The notes beneath the pieces were generated by a model. It worked only from the letters and a program-made list of their open reading frames with translations. It had not been told where the DNA came from and did no database searches. A stretch of DNA of 64,000 bases from Alphaproteobacteria bacterium. Lineage in GTDB: Bacteria; Pseudomonadota; Alphaproteobacteria; JAEULC01. Below are positions 9,292 to 19,017 of this stretch, piece by piece; within the stretch, counting starts at the first letter, position 1; each line of letters begins with the position of its first letter. The stretch lies in NCBI GenBank assembly GCA_020846275.1, contig JADLEG010000100.1, positions 48,699 through 112,698 on the forward strand, written 5' to 3'. The translations under genes and the position numbers were made by a program.

Positions 9292-10081
9292 CGCCATGCC
9301 GGCTGAAACCGCCATCCCCAAGATCCGCGTCCGAGGCCTGAAGAAGAGCTTCGGCAGCAACAAGGTGCTGGACGGCGTCGACCTGGACATCATGGCGGGC
9401 GAGGCGCTGGCGCTGGTCGGGCGCTCTGGCTCGGGCAAGTCGGTGCTGGCGAAGTGCATCCTTGGCCTGGTCGCGCCGGACGAAGGCACGATCGAGGTCG
9501 ACGGCGCCGACCTGTGGAAGATGTCGACCCGCGAGCGCGAGAAGACCATCGGCCGCTTCGGCGCGCTGTTCCAGGCAGGCGCGCTGTTCGACAGCCTGCT
9601 GGTCTGGCAGAACGTGGCGTTCCAGTTGACCTCGGCGCGCGGCTGGAAGGCGGATGACGCCAAGAAGCTGGCGATCGACCGCCTGTCCGACGTGGGCATG
9701 GACGCGGCCGTCGCCGACCTGTTCCCGGCCGAGCTGTCGGGCGGCATGCAGAAGCGCGTCGCCTTCGCCCGGGCGCTGGCCGCCAATCCCGAGATCGTCG
9801 TGCTGGACGACCCGACCGCGGGCCTCGACCCGATCGTGACGGCCGCGATCAGCAAGCTGATCGACCGCGTGATCCGCGATTCGCACACCACCGCGCTGAT
9901 CATCACGCAGGACCTGACCGTCATCAAGCACATCGCCAACCGCGTGGCGATGCTCTACGACGGCAAGATCATCTGGAACGGACCGGCGCAACAAGTGACG
10001 AACTCGGGCAACGGCTTCGTCGACCAGTTCATCCACGGCCGCCGTACCGGCCCGATCGCGATCGACGTGGTGACGGCCTAG
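9281..10081 (+). CDS. MlaF/Ttg2A-type ABC ATPase, with altered catalytic residues
   Basis: The ATP-binding subunit of an Mce/Mla-type lipid transporter by sequence. GRSGSGKS (Walker A) lies near residues 47-54, the Mla-typical FQAGALFDSLLVWQNVAFQL near 97-116, the signature LSGGMQKR near 152, and Walker B IVVLDDPTAGLDP near 172. Two positions are unusual. The catalytic glutamate after Walker B is Asp (LDDP rather than LDEP), and the switch histidine is Gln (IITQDLT rather than xTHD). No MlaE permease or MlaD gene lies beside it. I chose the ATG overlapping the hydrolase stop; an ATG 15 bases later is equally possible. Family is clear; whether it turns over ATP normally is open. Confidence 0.85.
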   Translation: MSADAMPAETAIPKIRVRGLKKSFGSNKVLDGVDLDIMAGEALALVGRSGSGKSVLAKCILGLVAPDEGTIEVDGADLWKMSTREREKTIGRFGALFQAGALFDSLLVWQNVAFQLTSARGWKADDAKKLAIDRLSDVGMDAAVADLFPAELSGGMQKRVAFARALAANPEIVVLDDPTAGLDPIVTAAISKLIDRVIRDSHTTALIITQDLTVIKHIANRVAMLYDGKIIWNGPAQQVTNSGNGFVDQFIHGRRTGPIAIDVVTA

Positions 10082-10096
10082 GCTCCGCCGGCGTCG

Positions 10097-10486
10097 TCAA
10101 ACCGGCGCCGGCACCGCCAGGCCCGCCTCTGCCATGTCATCGGAGATGCGCTGCAGCAGCTCCCCGGCCTGGGCCGGATCGTAGTCCATCTTGAACCGCT
10201 TCTTGATCCCCAGCTTGCTCAGGTCGTAGTGGATCTTCGCGTTCACGCCGTGTCGGGCCAGGCAGTTTTCTACGCATCGCAAGGGGCAGCCATCGATCGC
10301 GATGACCGGCCTGCCCGACGTCGCGATCCGCACCAGCGACGGCACGCCGCCGCCAACGCCGGCGATGCAGGACATCTCCGCCAGCTCGGCGCGGTCCAAG
10401 CGGATCGCCAAGTGATTGGCCATCTGCGCCGCGCTGGAGCAGCCGGAGCAGGAGTAGACAAGAGGCAGGTCCTGATTGCGTGGCAT
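10097..10486 (-). CDS. Putative zinc-binding protein, DGC domain
   Basis: A 129-residue cysteine-rich protein. CSGCSS near residue 12, a lone Cys in the next helix (EMSCIAGVGGG), and DGCPLRCVENCLARHG match the DGC family, named for its Asp-Gly-Cys motif, thought to bind zinc or another metal. It has no signal peptide. The start ATG has a good AGGAGA Shine-Dalgarno. It follows the DUF2249 gene by 10 bp in the same operon. DGC proteins often accompany DUF2249 and redox or denitrification genes in Proteobacteria, but no reductase is seen here, so the role remains unknown. Confidence 0.82.
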   Translation of the reverse strand: MPRNQDLPLVYSCSGCSSAAQMANHLAIRLDRAELAEMSCIAGVGGGVPSLVRIATSGRPVIAIDGCPLRCVENCLARHGVNAKIHYDLSKLGIKKRFKMDYDPAQAGELLQRISDDMAEAGLAVPAPV

Positions 10487-10496
10487 CGCCGTTCTC

Positions 10497-11039
10497 CTAT
10501 TCCATCGCGGCGCGGCCCGCCGCCTCCGCCCGCCGCAGATAGACGCGCCAGTGGTCGGCACCCAGCGGCTCCGCGCCGCTCTGATATCCGCGCCCCTCGA
10601 ACAGACGGCGCAGCGGTTGAGGGTGGAACGTCGCATCGATCACGAGCATCGCCTCCCGCGGCGCCGAGTCGGCAAACGACAGCAGGTTCGGCAAGGGTTC
10701 GTGCCCGTCATCGAGAAGCGGCCGGGCGTCGAAACGCCGGATGTCCTGGCCGGGGCGATCGGCCCATGCCGGCCGGCCTTCCGGCAGGCGGTCGGGTGGC
10801 GACGCATCGGCGCCCTCTTCCCGGACGACCTGGCCGCGCACGACGTCAATGACCGCGGCCGCCGGCAGCCCGACCATGTTCGCGACATCCGCGAGCGTCA
10901 GCCGGCTCGCCGTATCCTCGCGCTGCAGCACCTTGGCGAAGCGCAGGTAGATGGGATGGGCCGAAGCCAGACGATCAAACAGCGTCTCGTCGGCCAGCAG
11001 CGCCTCGATGAAGAGCGTTTCGGCGGACACGTCCGGCAA
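10497..11039 (-). CDS. DUF2249-type protein with N-terminal DUF1858-like domain
   Basis: A 180-residue two-part protein. The first about 70 residues (LASAHPIYLRFAKVL, then LTLADVANMVGLPAAAVIDVV) look like the DUF1858 helical domain. The C-terminal 80 residues (LLSFADSAPREAMLVIDATFHPQPLRRLFEGRGY and YLRRAE) look like DUF2249, a TusA-like fold. The frame starts at a TTG, supported by a GGAGG Shine-Dalgarno seven bases upstream; there is no suitable ATG. It leads a two-gene operon with the DGC protein. By domain association it may serve in metal or redox handling; no specific function can be given. Confidence 0.75.
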   Translation of the reverse strand: MPDVSAETLFIEALLADETLFDRLASAHPIYLRFAKVLQREDTASRLTLADVANMVGLPAAAVIDVVRGQVVREEGADASPPDRLPEGRPAWADRPGQDIRRFDARPLLDDGHEPLPNLLSFADSAPREAMLVIDATFHPQPLRRLFEGRGYQSGAEPLGADHWRVYLRRAEAAGRAAME

Positions 11040-11068
11040 GGTTCGGCCTCCGCGGCAATGGGACGGAT

Positions 11069-11090
11069 TGCGATTGGTATTGTTATCGCA
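11069..11090. promoter_or_regulatory. Inverted repeat TGCGAT-N10-ATCGCA upstream of the DUF2249/DGC operon
   Basis: A perfect 6-bp inverted repeat with a 10-bp AT-richer spacer lies about 30 bp ahead of the TTG start, in the 150-bp gap behind mtnP. The position suits an operator or activator site. It does not match the canonical FNR box in spacing, so no regulator is named. Confidence 0.35.
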
Positions 11091-11189
11091 GGCCGTTTTC
11101 GCACCCGGAATGGGTCAGATCGTCGCTCGGCAGCGGAAACGCATCGAATGGCGATATCGGGCGCCACGAAACCCCGGCGCTGGCGGAAA

Positions 11190-12109
<920 letters not shown>

Positions 12110-12128
<19 letters not shown>

Positions 12129-12892
12129 ACCTTGCGCTTGACCGCGTAGAGCAGGCCCGAAAGCACGACCAGGAACAGGATCACCTTGATCCCCATTTCC
12201 TTGCGCGCCTCCATCTCCGGCTCGGCGGCCCAGGTCAGGAACGTCGCGACGTCATGCGCCATCTGGTCGACCGACGCCTTGGTATTGTCGGCGAAGGTCA
12301 CCGCCCCCTCGTTCAGCGGCGGGGCCATGGCGATCTGATGGCCCGGGAAATAGGTATTGTAGTTCATCCCTTCGGGCAGCGTGAACCCGGCCGGCGCATC
12401 CTTGTAGCCCGTCAGCAACGCGTGGACGTAGTCCGCGCCGTGCTCGCGGGCCTTGGTGATCAGCGACAGGTCGGGCGGCAGCGCGCCGTTGTTGGCCGCG
12501 CGCGCGGCATTGTCGTTCGCGAACGGCGGCACGAAGCGGTCCGACGGCCGGCCGGGACGCTTGAACATCTCGCCCTGGTCGTTGGGACCGTCCGTCACCT
12601 CGTAGCCCGCCGCGATCGCCTTGATCTCGTCGTCGTTGAAGCCGAGCGCGGCCAGGTCACGGTAGTAGAGAAAGCGCATGACGTGACAGGCCGCACAGAC
12701 TTCCTTGTAGACCTGGAAACCGCGCTGCAGCGCCGCGCGGTCATAGGTGCCGAACATGCCGGAGAACGACCAGTGCCGGTGCGGCGGCACGGGTTCCTCG
12801 TCCGCGGCGCGCGCGGCGCCGATCGACAGGCAGGCCAGGATAGCCAGCGCGGCGGCGCCCGTACGTCCCATCGTCATGATCCCCGCGCGCAT
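12110..12892 (-). CDS. petC: Ubiquinol-cytochrome c reductase, cytochrome c1
   Basis: The heme-bearing c1 subunit of the bc1 complex, passing electrons from the Rieske centre to soluble cytochrome c. A signal peptide ends near residue 30 (LAILACLSIGAARAADE). The single covalent heme motif is CAACH at 66-70. Conserved PFANDNAARAANNGALPPDLSLI and the region around MAPPLNEG follow. One C-terminal transmembrane anchor (IKVILFLVVLSGLLYAV) precedes a basic tail. At 260 residues it is a separate c1, not the b/c1 fusion found in some Rhizobiales. Its ATG overlaps the cytochrome b stop as TAATG. Confidence 0.95.
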
Positions 12893-14118
12893 TACGCTTT
12901 CCCTCCGGCCAGCACCGGCGCCGATATCGATTTGGGCAAAGCGAGCGGTCGCTCGAACCAGCCGATCAGCGGCATGAACACCAGGAAGTGCAGGAAGTAG
13001 TAAATCGTGCCGATGCGCGCGACCCACAGCGCCAGGCCTTCCGGCGGCTTGCCGCCGGCCCAGGTCAGCGCCACGCAGCAGATCACGAAGACCCAGAACA
13101 CCAGCTTGTAGATCGGGCGGAACCGCGCGCTGCGCACCCGCGAGGTGTCGAGCCAGGGCAGCAGGAAGAGGATCAGGATCGAGCCGAACATCGCCAGCAC
13201 GCCCAGGAGCTTGTTGGGGATCGACCGCAGGATCGCGTAGTACGGCAGGAAGTACCATTCCGGCACGATATGCGGCGGGGTCTGCAGCGGGTTGGCCGGG
13301 ATGTAGTTGGCCGCGTCGCCCAGCGCGTTCGGCGCGAAGAACACGAACAGCGAATAGAAGATCAGGAACACGCCGATGCCGTAGAGGTCCTTCACCGTGT
13401 AGTACGGGTGGAACGGGATCGTGTCCTGCGGCCCGTTGGCCTCGATGCCCAGCGGGTTGTTCGACTTCGTGGTGTGCAGCGCCCAGATGTGCAGGAACAC
13501 CACCGCCGCGATCACGAACGGCAGCAGGTAGTGCAGCGAGAAGAACCGGTTGAGCGTGGGGTTGTCGACCGAGAAGCCTCCCCACAGCAGGGTCACGATC
13601 CAGTTGCCGACCAGGGGGAAGGCCGAGAACAGGTTGGTGATGACGGTGGCGCCCCAGAAGCTCATCTGGCCCCACGGCAGCACGTAGCCCATGAACGCCG
13701 TCGCCATCATCAGCAGCAGGATGACGATGCCGAGCCACCACAGCACTTCGCGCGGCGACTTGTACGAGCCGTAGTACAGGCCGCGGAAGACATGGATGTA
13801 CACGACGACGAAGAACATCGACCCGCCGTTCATGTGGATGTAGCGGATCAGCCAGCCGTAATTCACGTCGCGCATGATGCGCTCGACGCTGGCGAACGCG
13901 TAGTCGACATGCGGCGTGTAGTGCATGGCCAGGAAGATGCCGGTGACCATCATCACCACCAGCATGAAGCCCGCCAGCGAGCCGAAATTCCACCAGTAGG
14001 TCAGGTTCTTCGGGGTGGGGTATTCCATCCCCGCGTGATGCATCGTCGAAACGATCGGCAGGCGCTGGTCGAACCATTTCACCAGCTTGTTGTCCAACAA
14101 GGAGGGCGTGGCGGACAT
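12892..14118 (-). CDS. petB: Ubiquinol-cytochrome c reductase, cytochrome b
   Basis: The central quinol-oxidising membrane subunit of the bc1 complex, with two b hemes. The 408-residue protein has about eight transmembrane helices. It shows the typical [19 protein letters not shown] start, [19 protein letters not shown], the Qo-site [18 protein letters not shown], and paired histidines in helices B and D (AMHYTPH with IHVFRG; HYLLPF with HIWALHTT). It lies between petA and petC with an 11-bp gap and a TAATG overlap, so the three subunits are one operon. Confidence 0.96.
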   Translation of the reverse strand: MSATPSLLDNKLVKWFDQRLPIVSTMHHAGMEYPTPKNLTYWWNFGSLAGFMLVVMMVTGIFLAMHYTPHVDYAFASVERIMRDVNYGWLIRYIHMNGGSMFFVVVYIHVFRGLYYGSYKSPREVLWWLGIVILLLMMATAFMGYVLPWGQMSFWGATVITNLFSAFPLVGNWIVTLLWGGFSVDNPTLNRFFSLHYLLPFVIAAVVFLHIWALHTTKSNNPLGIEANGPQDTIPFHPYYTVKDLYGIGVFLIFYSLFVFFAPNALGDAANYIPANPLQTPPHIVPEWYFLPYYAILRSIPNKLLGVLAMFGSILILFLLPWLDTSRVRSARFRPIYKLVFWVFVICCVALTWAGGKPPEGLALWVARIGTIYYFLHFLVFMPLIGWFERPLALPKSISAPVLAGGKA

Positions 14119-14129
14119 CTAGGACGCTC

Positions 14130-14687
14130 CTAGCCGATTCGGATGGAGGTATCGGTGACGAAGGTGTAGCCGGGCACGGCCAGGTTCGCCGGCGCCGGTC
14201 CCTTGCGGATGCGGCCCGACGTATCGTAGTGCGAGCCGTGGCACGGGCAGAACCAGCCGCCGTAGTCGCCGCGCGGATCGCCCAGCTTCTGGCCCAGCGG
14301 CACGCAGCCGAGATGGGTGCATACGCCGACCACGATCAGCCATTCCGGCTTCTTGACCCGCTCGCTGTCCGGCTTCGGGTCGGGCAGGTCCTTCAGGTTC
14401 ACCTTCTCCGCCGAGGCGATCTCCTCGGGCGTGCGATGGCGCACGAAGACCGGCTTGCCGCGCCAGACCACGGTGATCGCCTGGCCCACCTGGACGGGCG
14501 CCAGGTTGACCTCGGTCGACGACAGCGCCAGCACGTCGGCAGCGGGATTCATGCTGCTGATCAGCGGCCAGACCGCCGATGCCGTACCGATCGCGCCGGC
14601 CGCGCCGGTCAACAGGAACAGGAAGTCCCGGCGATTGGCGTCGTCGTGCACGCCCGCCGCAGAACCGGGTTTAGCGGTATCCGCCAT
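14130..14687 (-). CDS. petA: Ubiquinol-cytochrome c reductase, Rieske iron-sulfur subunit
   Basis: The 2Fe-2S subunit that accepts the first electron from quinol. The cluster ligands are in CTHLGC (residues 123-128) and CPCHGSHYD (147-155). A Tat-type N-terminus, [15 protein letters not shown], gives the single membrane anchor. The 185-residue length is normal. I chose the ATG opening [10 protein letters not shown], which has an AGAGG Shine-Dalgarno; an upstream in-frame extension would be unrelated to the family. It is the first gene of petABC and is divergent from trmL across 245 bp. Confidence 0.96.
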   Translation of the reverse strand: MADTAKPGSAAGVHDDANRRDFLFLLTGAAGAIGTASAVWPLISSMNPAADVLALSSTEVNLAPVQVGQAITVVWRGKPVFVRHRTPEEIASAEKVNLKDLPDPKPDSERVKKPEWLIVVGVCTHLGCVPLGQKLGDPRGDYGGWFCPCHGSHYDTSGRIRKGPAPANLAVPGYTFVTDTSIRIG

Positions 14688-14828
14688 AGACCAAACCTCT
14701 TGTGCAGCTCCGCCCGGCAGACTCGGCCGGGCGACGGCCATCCAGAACCATGAACTCACCCACGGGCGGCAGGACAGGGTGCCCACGCGCCATGCCAGCG
14801 TCGCTAAGCCCCCACGCCAGCGAGGGTT

Positions 14829-14856
14829 GGTATAATGGAAAACTGCCGCATTGCAA
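14829..14856 (-). promoter_or_regulatory. Candidate sigma-70-like promoter for petABC
   Basis: On the minus strand, TTGCAA (-35-like) and TATACC (-10-like) are separated by 16 bp within the divergent gap between petA and trmL. The same bases also read TATAAT on the plus strand at 14831, but without a matching -35 box. The prediction is weak. Confidence 0.25.
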
Positions 14857-14932
14857 AGGCTGGTGACGCATGAACCTTGGGCTATAGGATTGCTCGGCAA
14901 ATCAGCCAGATGCGCGCTTTTCTTGGGGCCAA

Positions 14933-15403
14933 ATGCGCCTTGTCTTGTTCCAGCCCGACATTCCGCAGAACGCCGGCGCGATGCTTCGCCTGGCAGCCTG
15001 CCTGGGCGTCGCGGTGGATGTAATCGAGCCCTGCGGCTTTCTATGGGACGATCGGCGATTGCGCCGTGCGGGGATGGACTACCTGGAAGGCGTGGATTTG
15101 ACGCGACACACCACCTTCGACGCATATCTCGACCGCCGCCGCGCGGCGCCGGCGCCCGGGCGCCTTGTGCTGTTGACGACCCGGGCCACGGTCAGGCATG
15201 TCGACTTCATGTTCCGGTCCGATGATTCGCTGGTGCTCGGTCGCGAAAGCGCCGGCGCGCCGGACGCGCTCCATGCCGTGGTCGACGCCGGCCTCCGCAT
15301 CCCGCTGATGCCGGGCATGCGTTCGCTCAACGTCGCCCTGGCCGCCGCGATCGTGCTGGGCGAGGCGTTGCGCCAGACCAACCGCTACCCCGCCCCGCGA
15401 TGA
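14933..15403 (+). CDS. trmL: tRNA (cytidine(34)-2'-O)-methyltransferase
   Basis: A 156-residue SPOUT-class methyltransferase that 2'-O-methylates the wobble base of tRNA-Leu isoacceptors. The start [20 protein letters not shown] and the knot-forming C-terminal motifs [11 protein letters not shown] and [18 protein letters not shown] are characteristic of TrmL. It lacks the extra RNA-binding domain of larger SpoU enzymes. It overlaps hemF by four bases (ATGA), a pairing seen in many Alphaproteobacteria, where trmL often sits between petABC and hemF. Confidence 0.93.
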   Translation: MRLVLFQPDIPQNAGAMLRLAACLGVAVDVIEPCGFLWDDRRLRRAGMDYLEGVDLTRHTTFDAYLDRRRAAPAPGRLVLLTTRATVRHVDFMFRSDDSLVLGRESAGAPDALHAVVDAGLRIPLMPGMRSLNVALAAAIVLGEALRQTNRYPAPR

Positions 15404-16284
15404 GCGAACCTGCCTCCCAATCCTCGACCCCCGGGCGGCGGCGGCGCGCCGCGGACTGGTTCGCGGACCTGCGCGACCGGCTCTGCGCCCAGTTCGAGGC
15501 GATCGAGGACGAGTTGGCGAGCGCGGCCCCTGCCCTCGCTGAAGGTCGGCCCGCCGGGCGGTTCGAGCGCAAGGCCTGGCAGCGTCCGGAGGCGGACGGC
15601 GGCGGCGGCGTGATGTCGCTGATGCGCGGTCGCGTGTTCGAGAAGGTGGGCGTCAACATCTCGACCGTGCAGGGCGAGTTCTCGCCCGAGTTCCGCGCCC
15701 AGATTCCCGGCGCGGCCGACGATCCGCGCTTCTGGGCCAGCGGCATCTCGCTGGTCGCCCATCTGCGCTCGCCCAAGGTGCCGGCGGTGCACATGAACAC
15801 GCGCCACATCGTCACCACCCGCGCGTGGTTCGGCGGCGGGGCGGACCTGACGCCGATGGTGCCGGTGGACGAGGACACGCGCGATTTCCACGCCGCGCTC
15901 AAGGCTGCCTGCGACGCGCACGATCCCGCCTATCACCCGCGCTTCAAGAAATGGTGCGACGAGTATTTCTTCCTGAAGCATCGCGGCGAGGCGCGCGGCG
16001 TGGGCGGCATCTTCTACGACAACCTGGAGAGCGGCGACTTCGAGCGCGACTTCGCTTTCACCCGCGACGTGGGCCTGGCCTTCCTCGATGTCTATCCGCG
16101 CCTCGTGCGCCGGCGCATGACCGAACGCTGGACCGAGGCCGACCGCCGCCACCAGCTCGCCCGCCGCGGCCGCTATGTCGAGTTCAACCTGCTCTACGAC
16201 CGCGGCACGAAATTCGGCCTGATGACCGGCGGCAACGTCGAAGCGATCCTGATGTCCCTGCCGCCGGAGGCGGCTTGGCCATGA
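15400..16284 (+). CDS. hemF: Oxygen-dependent coproporphyrinogen III oxidase
   Basis: Decarboxylates two propionates of coproporphyrinogen III using oxygen, in heme synthesis. The 294-residue protein carries the family signatures [27 protein letters not shown]-type [45 protein letters not shown] and [17 protein letters not shown]. Only this oxygen-dependent form is seen, fitting an aerobic organism. It is coupled to trmL. The final codons are part of a 24-bp direct duplication that extends past the stop. Confidence 0.96.
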   Translation: MSEPASQSSTPGRRRRAADWFADLRDRLCAQFEAIEDELASAAPALAEGRPAGRFERKAWQRPEADGGGGVMSLMRGRVFEKVGVNISTVQGEFSPEFRAQIPGAADDPRFWASGISLVAHLRSPKVPAVHMNTRHIVTTRAWFGGGADLTPMVPVDEDTRDFHAALKAACDAHDPAYHPRFKKWCDEYFFLKHRGEARGVGGIFYDNLESGDFERDFAFTRDVGLAFLDVYPRLVRRRMTERWTEADRRHQLARRGRYVEFNLLYDRGTKFGLMTGGNVEAILMSLPPEAAWP

Positions 16285-16311
16285 ACACCGCCGGAGGCGG
16301 CTTGGCCATGA
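16261..16311. repeat. 24-bp perfect direct duplication at the end of hemF
   Basis: A 24-base block (16261-16284) that encodes the last seven residues of HemF and its stop recurs exactly at 16288-16311, a spacing of 27. The second copy lies in the leader of the next gene. It carries a duplicated ATGA, so it creates two extra in-frame ATG codons upstream of the real start. A recent slippage or template-switch duplication is the simplest reading. Confidence 0.85.
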
Positions 16312-16346
16312 TCAGGCTGCGCACAATCATTTCCGGGAGGACCACC

Positions 16347-16907
16347 ATGCGCCTGCGCATCGCGATCGCCCTTCTCCTTCTCGGCTTCGCCGCCAATGGC
16401 GCGCTGGGGCAGGTCCCGCCGCCCCCTGTGCCCAAGAACCTGCCGCTGACCGCCTTCTACGGCCTGTTCCGCGGCAGCGGCATCGCCGAGTCCGAGGACA
16501 ATCCGCAATTCCGCACGGCCATGCGCGAGACGCAGGTCGAGATCAGGCCGGCGGACGCCGGCGGCTTCTCGGTCGCCTGGAGCACCACGGCGCCGCGCGG
16601 CAATCCCAACCAGCCGACCCAGAAGACCAAGACGACGCAGGCCGTCTTCAAGCCGACCGCGAGGGCGGGCGTGTTCGAGGCGGCCACGCCCGCCAACCCG
16701 ATCGCCGGCGGCGACCTGATGTGGGCGCGTCTGCAGCGCCAGACCTTGACCGTCTATGCCATGACCACGACCGACGACGGCCGCTACGAGATGCAGAAAT
16801 GGGAGCGCACGCTGCAGGGCACGGGCATGCTGATGGTCTACACGCGCGTCAGCGACGGCGAGGCGACCCGCTCGGTCAAGGCGCGGCTGACGAAGGAAGG
16901 GCGCTAG
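16347..16907 (+). CDS. Secreted protein of unknown function
   Basis: A 186-residue protein with a clear signal peptide (MRLRIAIALLLLGFAANGALG, cleavage near residue 21). The mature part starts with a proline run (QVPPPPVPKNLPLTAFYG). It contains FRGSGIAESEDNPQFRTAM and a C-terminal beta-rich segment (TVYAMTTTDDGRYEMQKWERTLQGTGMLMVY), suggesting a small periplasmic beta domain. I chose the ATG with the GGGAGG Shine-Dalgarno; two earlier in-frame ATGs come from the 24-bp duplication and would mask the signal peptide. Family not recognised. It follows hemF and may be co-transcribed. Confidence 0.75.
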   Translation: MRLRIAIALLLLGFAANGALGQVPPPPVPKNLPLTAFYGLFRGSGIAESEDNPQFRTAMRETQVEIRPADAGGFSVAWSTTAPRGNPNQPTQKTKTTQAVFKPTARAGVFEAATPANPIAGGDLMWARLQRQTLTVYAMTTTDDGRYEMQKWERTLQGTGMLMVYTRVSDGEATRSVKARLTKEGR

Positions 16908-16917
16908 GGCCCCGCGC

Positions 16918-17154
16918 CTATTCCGCGGCGACGGGTCGCCCAGCACCCGCCGAGCTGACTTTTTCCCAGATGGATGGGTTCTCGATCTGCGCCAGGATTT
17001 CGATCTCGCGGCCGCCGCGGGCGGCGCCGGACGCGGCCTCGGCGGCCGCTCGGATCGCGTCGGATCGGCTTACGTAAGTTCCGAATTCCCGTTCGCCGGC
17101 CTTGATCTGCCACTCATCGGCCGCCGTTCGGACCACGTAGTAGGTTGTCCGCAT
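16918..17154 (-). CDS. Small DUF2188-like protein
   Basis: A 78-residue protein, MRTTYYVVRTAADEWQIKAGEREFGTYVSRSDAIRAA and onward. The pattern of a short beta hairpin ending in a tryptophan, then a helix of small residues, resembles DUF2188-type proteins of unknown role. No membrane segment. It converges on the secreted-protein gene and its start overlaps the next gene upstream by about 40 bases, so the two are probably one transcript. Confidence 0.5.
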   Translation of the reverse strand: MRTTYYVVRTAADEWQIKAGEREFGTYVSRSDAIRAAAEAASGAARGGREIEILAQIENPSIWEKVSSAGAGRPVAAE

Positions 17155-17410
17155 CGTTCTTTCTCCCGAGCGGCGAGGCCTGCCGCACGCGGCAGTTCCC
17201 GTTGCCTCGCAGACGCTCCATCGATTCCTCGGCCTCGCTGATGATCTCGCGCAGGATGGCCCTGGAGCTCATGTCCGTGCAGCGCGCCCACAGCGCTTCC
17301 AGCTTCGTGGTCTCCGCCACGTAGAAATCGACAAGCTGGTCTTTGTCGCTGCGCGCGACGCGTCGAACCGCAACCATGGCCTTCTTGCCCCCTTTGGACG
17401 CCGCGTGCAT
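17114..17410 (-). CDS. Hypothetical protein
   Basis: A 98-residue mainly helical, charged protein with no recognised family. Visible segments are SDKDQLVDFYVAETTKLEALWARCTDMSSRAILREIISEAEESMERL, followed by a polar tail. A later ATG (giving MVAVRRV) has an AAGG upstream and could be the start instead. The coding signal is moderate. It overlaps the DUF2188-like gene downstream. Roughly 160 bp upstream of it hold no gene that I can see. Confidence 0.45.
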   Translation of the reverse strand: MHAASKGGKKAMVAVRRVARSDKDQLVDFYVAETTKLEALWARCTDMSSRAILREIISEAEESMERLRGNGNCRVRQASPLGRKNDADNLLRGPNGGR

Positions 17411-17570
17411 TTGGCGCCTTCTGCATCAACCTCGCAATTTTCGAGCCAAGGGTTTGTTAATCTTTTGTCGATATCTTGCGGGTCAGCGCAGGTCTGGGAT
17501 CTATATGTAGCGCCAGATTGTCAATGCGTCCGAAGGTCTGTCAAAGTTCCAAGGGAGCAGGCCTGGAATC

Positions 17571-18347
17571 TTACAATCCCGTAAGACGCGGCAAGGTTAA
17601 CGCGGACGCGGGATGGCCTCGCCGACGCCACGGCCTGAAACGCATCTCGCCGAGCGCATCGGCAATGGGCTTGCGGTCGCGGCGCGGCACGACGAGAAGC
17701 GACGGCCGCTCCAGCGGCCGGCCGCGGCTGCCGACGACGATGGCGTTGCGGTCGACATCGCCCGGCGTATCGAGAAGCTGCACGGTGAGCCCCGCTTTCG
17801 TCATGGCAGCCGCGATTCCATCCGCAGTCGGATCGCGATCGTTCGCGAGCAGCACATTGACCAGGATGTACCCGCGGGGACGCAGCCGCGCCCTGGCGAC
17901 GCGGAAGAACGTCTCCGACCGCAGATGCGGCGGGACCTTGTCGCCGATGAACGCGTCGACCACCAGGGCGTCGCAGGAACGCCGACAACGGCGCAGGAAC
18001 GCGGCGCCGTCGCCGATCGCGCACTTGATCGCCGGGGGCAGCGCGAAATAACTGCGCGCCAGGGCGAAGGAAACCGGATCGATGTCGACGATCGTCACGT
18101 TCCGGCCGACCCGCGCCAGCATCGTGCCGAGCGTCCCGCCGCCGCAGCCGATCATCAGCACGTCGCGCGCGCGGGTCTGCATCACCAGCCCGTAGAGCGC
18201 GTGGATGTAATAGGACAGGCTGACCCCTGCGCTGTCGGCATGGCTCTGCAGTCCCTCGCCCTGCATGTAGATCTGCGAGCCGCCCTTGCGGCTGCGCAGG
18301 ATGGTGATCTCGCCGAAATCCCCGGCGATCCTGGCGAGCCTGCCCAA
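17571..18347 (-). CDS. Spermidine-synthase-like class I methyltransferase fold protein
   Basis: A 258-residue Rossmann-fold protein of the spermidine synthase/SpeE-like family. The nucleotide-binding loop MIGCGGGTLGTML lies near residues 65-77, with an acidic strand IVDIDP near 86-91. A second acidic position is GDGAAFLRR, and LVVDAFIGDKVPPHL corresponds to the active-site loop. The family also includes predicted methyltransferases, so polyamine synthesis should not be assumed. The start is TTG with GGCGG upstream; the first ATG would delete 27 residues. It lies directly behind the GDSL hydrolase gene. Confidence 0.75.
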   Translation of the reverse strand: MGRLARIAGDFGEITILRSRKGGSQIYMQGEGLQSHADSAGVSLSYYIHALYGLVMQTRARDVLMIGCGGGTLGTMLARVGRNVTIVDIDPVSFALARSYFALPPAIKCAIGDGAAFLRRCRRSCDALVVDAFIGDKVPPHLRSETFFRVARARLRPRGYILVNVLLANDRDPTADGIAAAMTKAGLTVQLLDTPGDVDRNAIVVGSRGRPLERPSLLVVPRRDRKPIADALGEMRFRPWRRRGHPASALTLPRLTGL

Positions 18348-18371
18348 GGTAATTCCGCCGATGCTTTGTGC

Positions 18372-19010
18372 CTACGCCAGCCAGGCCTTCCAGCCCGGCC
18401 AGTCCGCGACGATGCGCGCGATCAGCGCATAGCCCACGCCTGCGGTGTGCACGCCATCGCCCGCCGCGACCGCGTTGTGCCAGGCGTCGTCGTCGATCAG
18501 CCGGGCATAGAGCGGCAGGTAGGGCACGCCGAGTTCCCCCGCCAGCGCCTGGTAGGCGCGGTCGAGCGCCTCGATGCGCTCGTTGCGAAAATCGTAGCTG
18601 ACGCCGGCCGCGGGCGTGACGCGCTGGCCGGACTTGCGCACCGGCGCCGGGCCGATCCAGAGCGTCGGCTTCCACGACTTGGCCTCGGTCAGCATGGCGC
18701 GCGCGATCGCGACCGAGCGCTCCTGCGGGACGCGAAGCTGTCCGTTCGCTTCGATCGCCGTGTCGTTGACCCCGAAGGCGAAGACAATCCGTCCCTGGAT
18801 ATGATCCGGCAGCCTGGCCGCGCATTCCGCGCGCCAGCGCTGCTGGATCAGGGCCGAGGTGTCGGCGCGGATGCCCAGATTGTAGAGCGTGACGTCATGT
18901 CCTTCGGCCCAGGCGCGCCGGCAGAGCCGGCCGGGCCATCCCATCAGCTCCTCGTCGGTGGTGCCGAGCGTGATGCTGTCGCCGACGAAGCAGACACGAA
19001 TGATCGCCAT
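18372..19010 (-). CDS. SGNH/GDSL-family hydrolase
   Basis: A 212-residue esterase/lipase-type hydrolase. The catalytic serine is in block I, VGDSITLG (residues 9-16). The oxyanion residues are in block III, FGVNDTA, and the Asp-His pair is in block V, DGVHTAGVGY. No signal peptide, so cytoplasmic. Substrates of such proteins range from lysophospholipids to acetylated sugars and cannot be told here. It lies upstream of the spermidine-synthase-like gene by 24 bp. Its start region is bordered by a paired-hairpin repeat. Confidence 0.85.
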   Translation of the reverse strand: MAIIRVCFVGDSITLGTTDEELMGWPGRLCRRAWAEGHDVTLYNLGIRADTSALIQQRWRAECAARLPDHIQGRIVFAFGVNDTAIEANGQLRVPQERSVAIARAMLTEAKSWKPTLWIGPAPVRKSGQRVTPAAGVSYDFRNERIEALDRAYQALAGELGVPYLPLYARLIDDDAWHNAVAAGDGVHTAGVGYALIARIVADWPGWKAWLA

Positions 19011-19017
19011 GCCGAGA

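Noticed and set aside
14831..14836. TATAAT as a promoter for trmL
   Set aside because: No -35 hexamer lies at the right distance on the plus strand; the region fits better as a petABC promoter on the minus strand.
17569..17586. Short palindrome TCTTAC/GTAAGA at the end of the spermidine-synthase-like gene
   Set aside because: The arms are only six bases and no T-tract follows, so it is not called a terminator.
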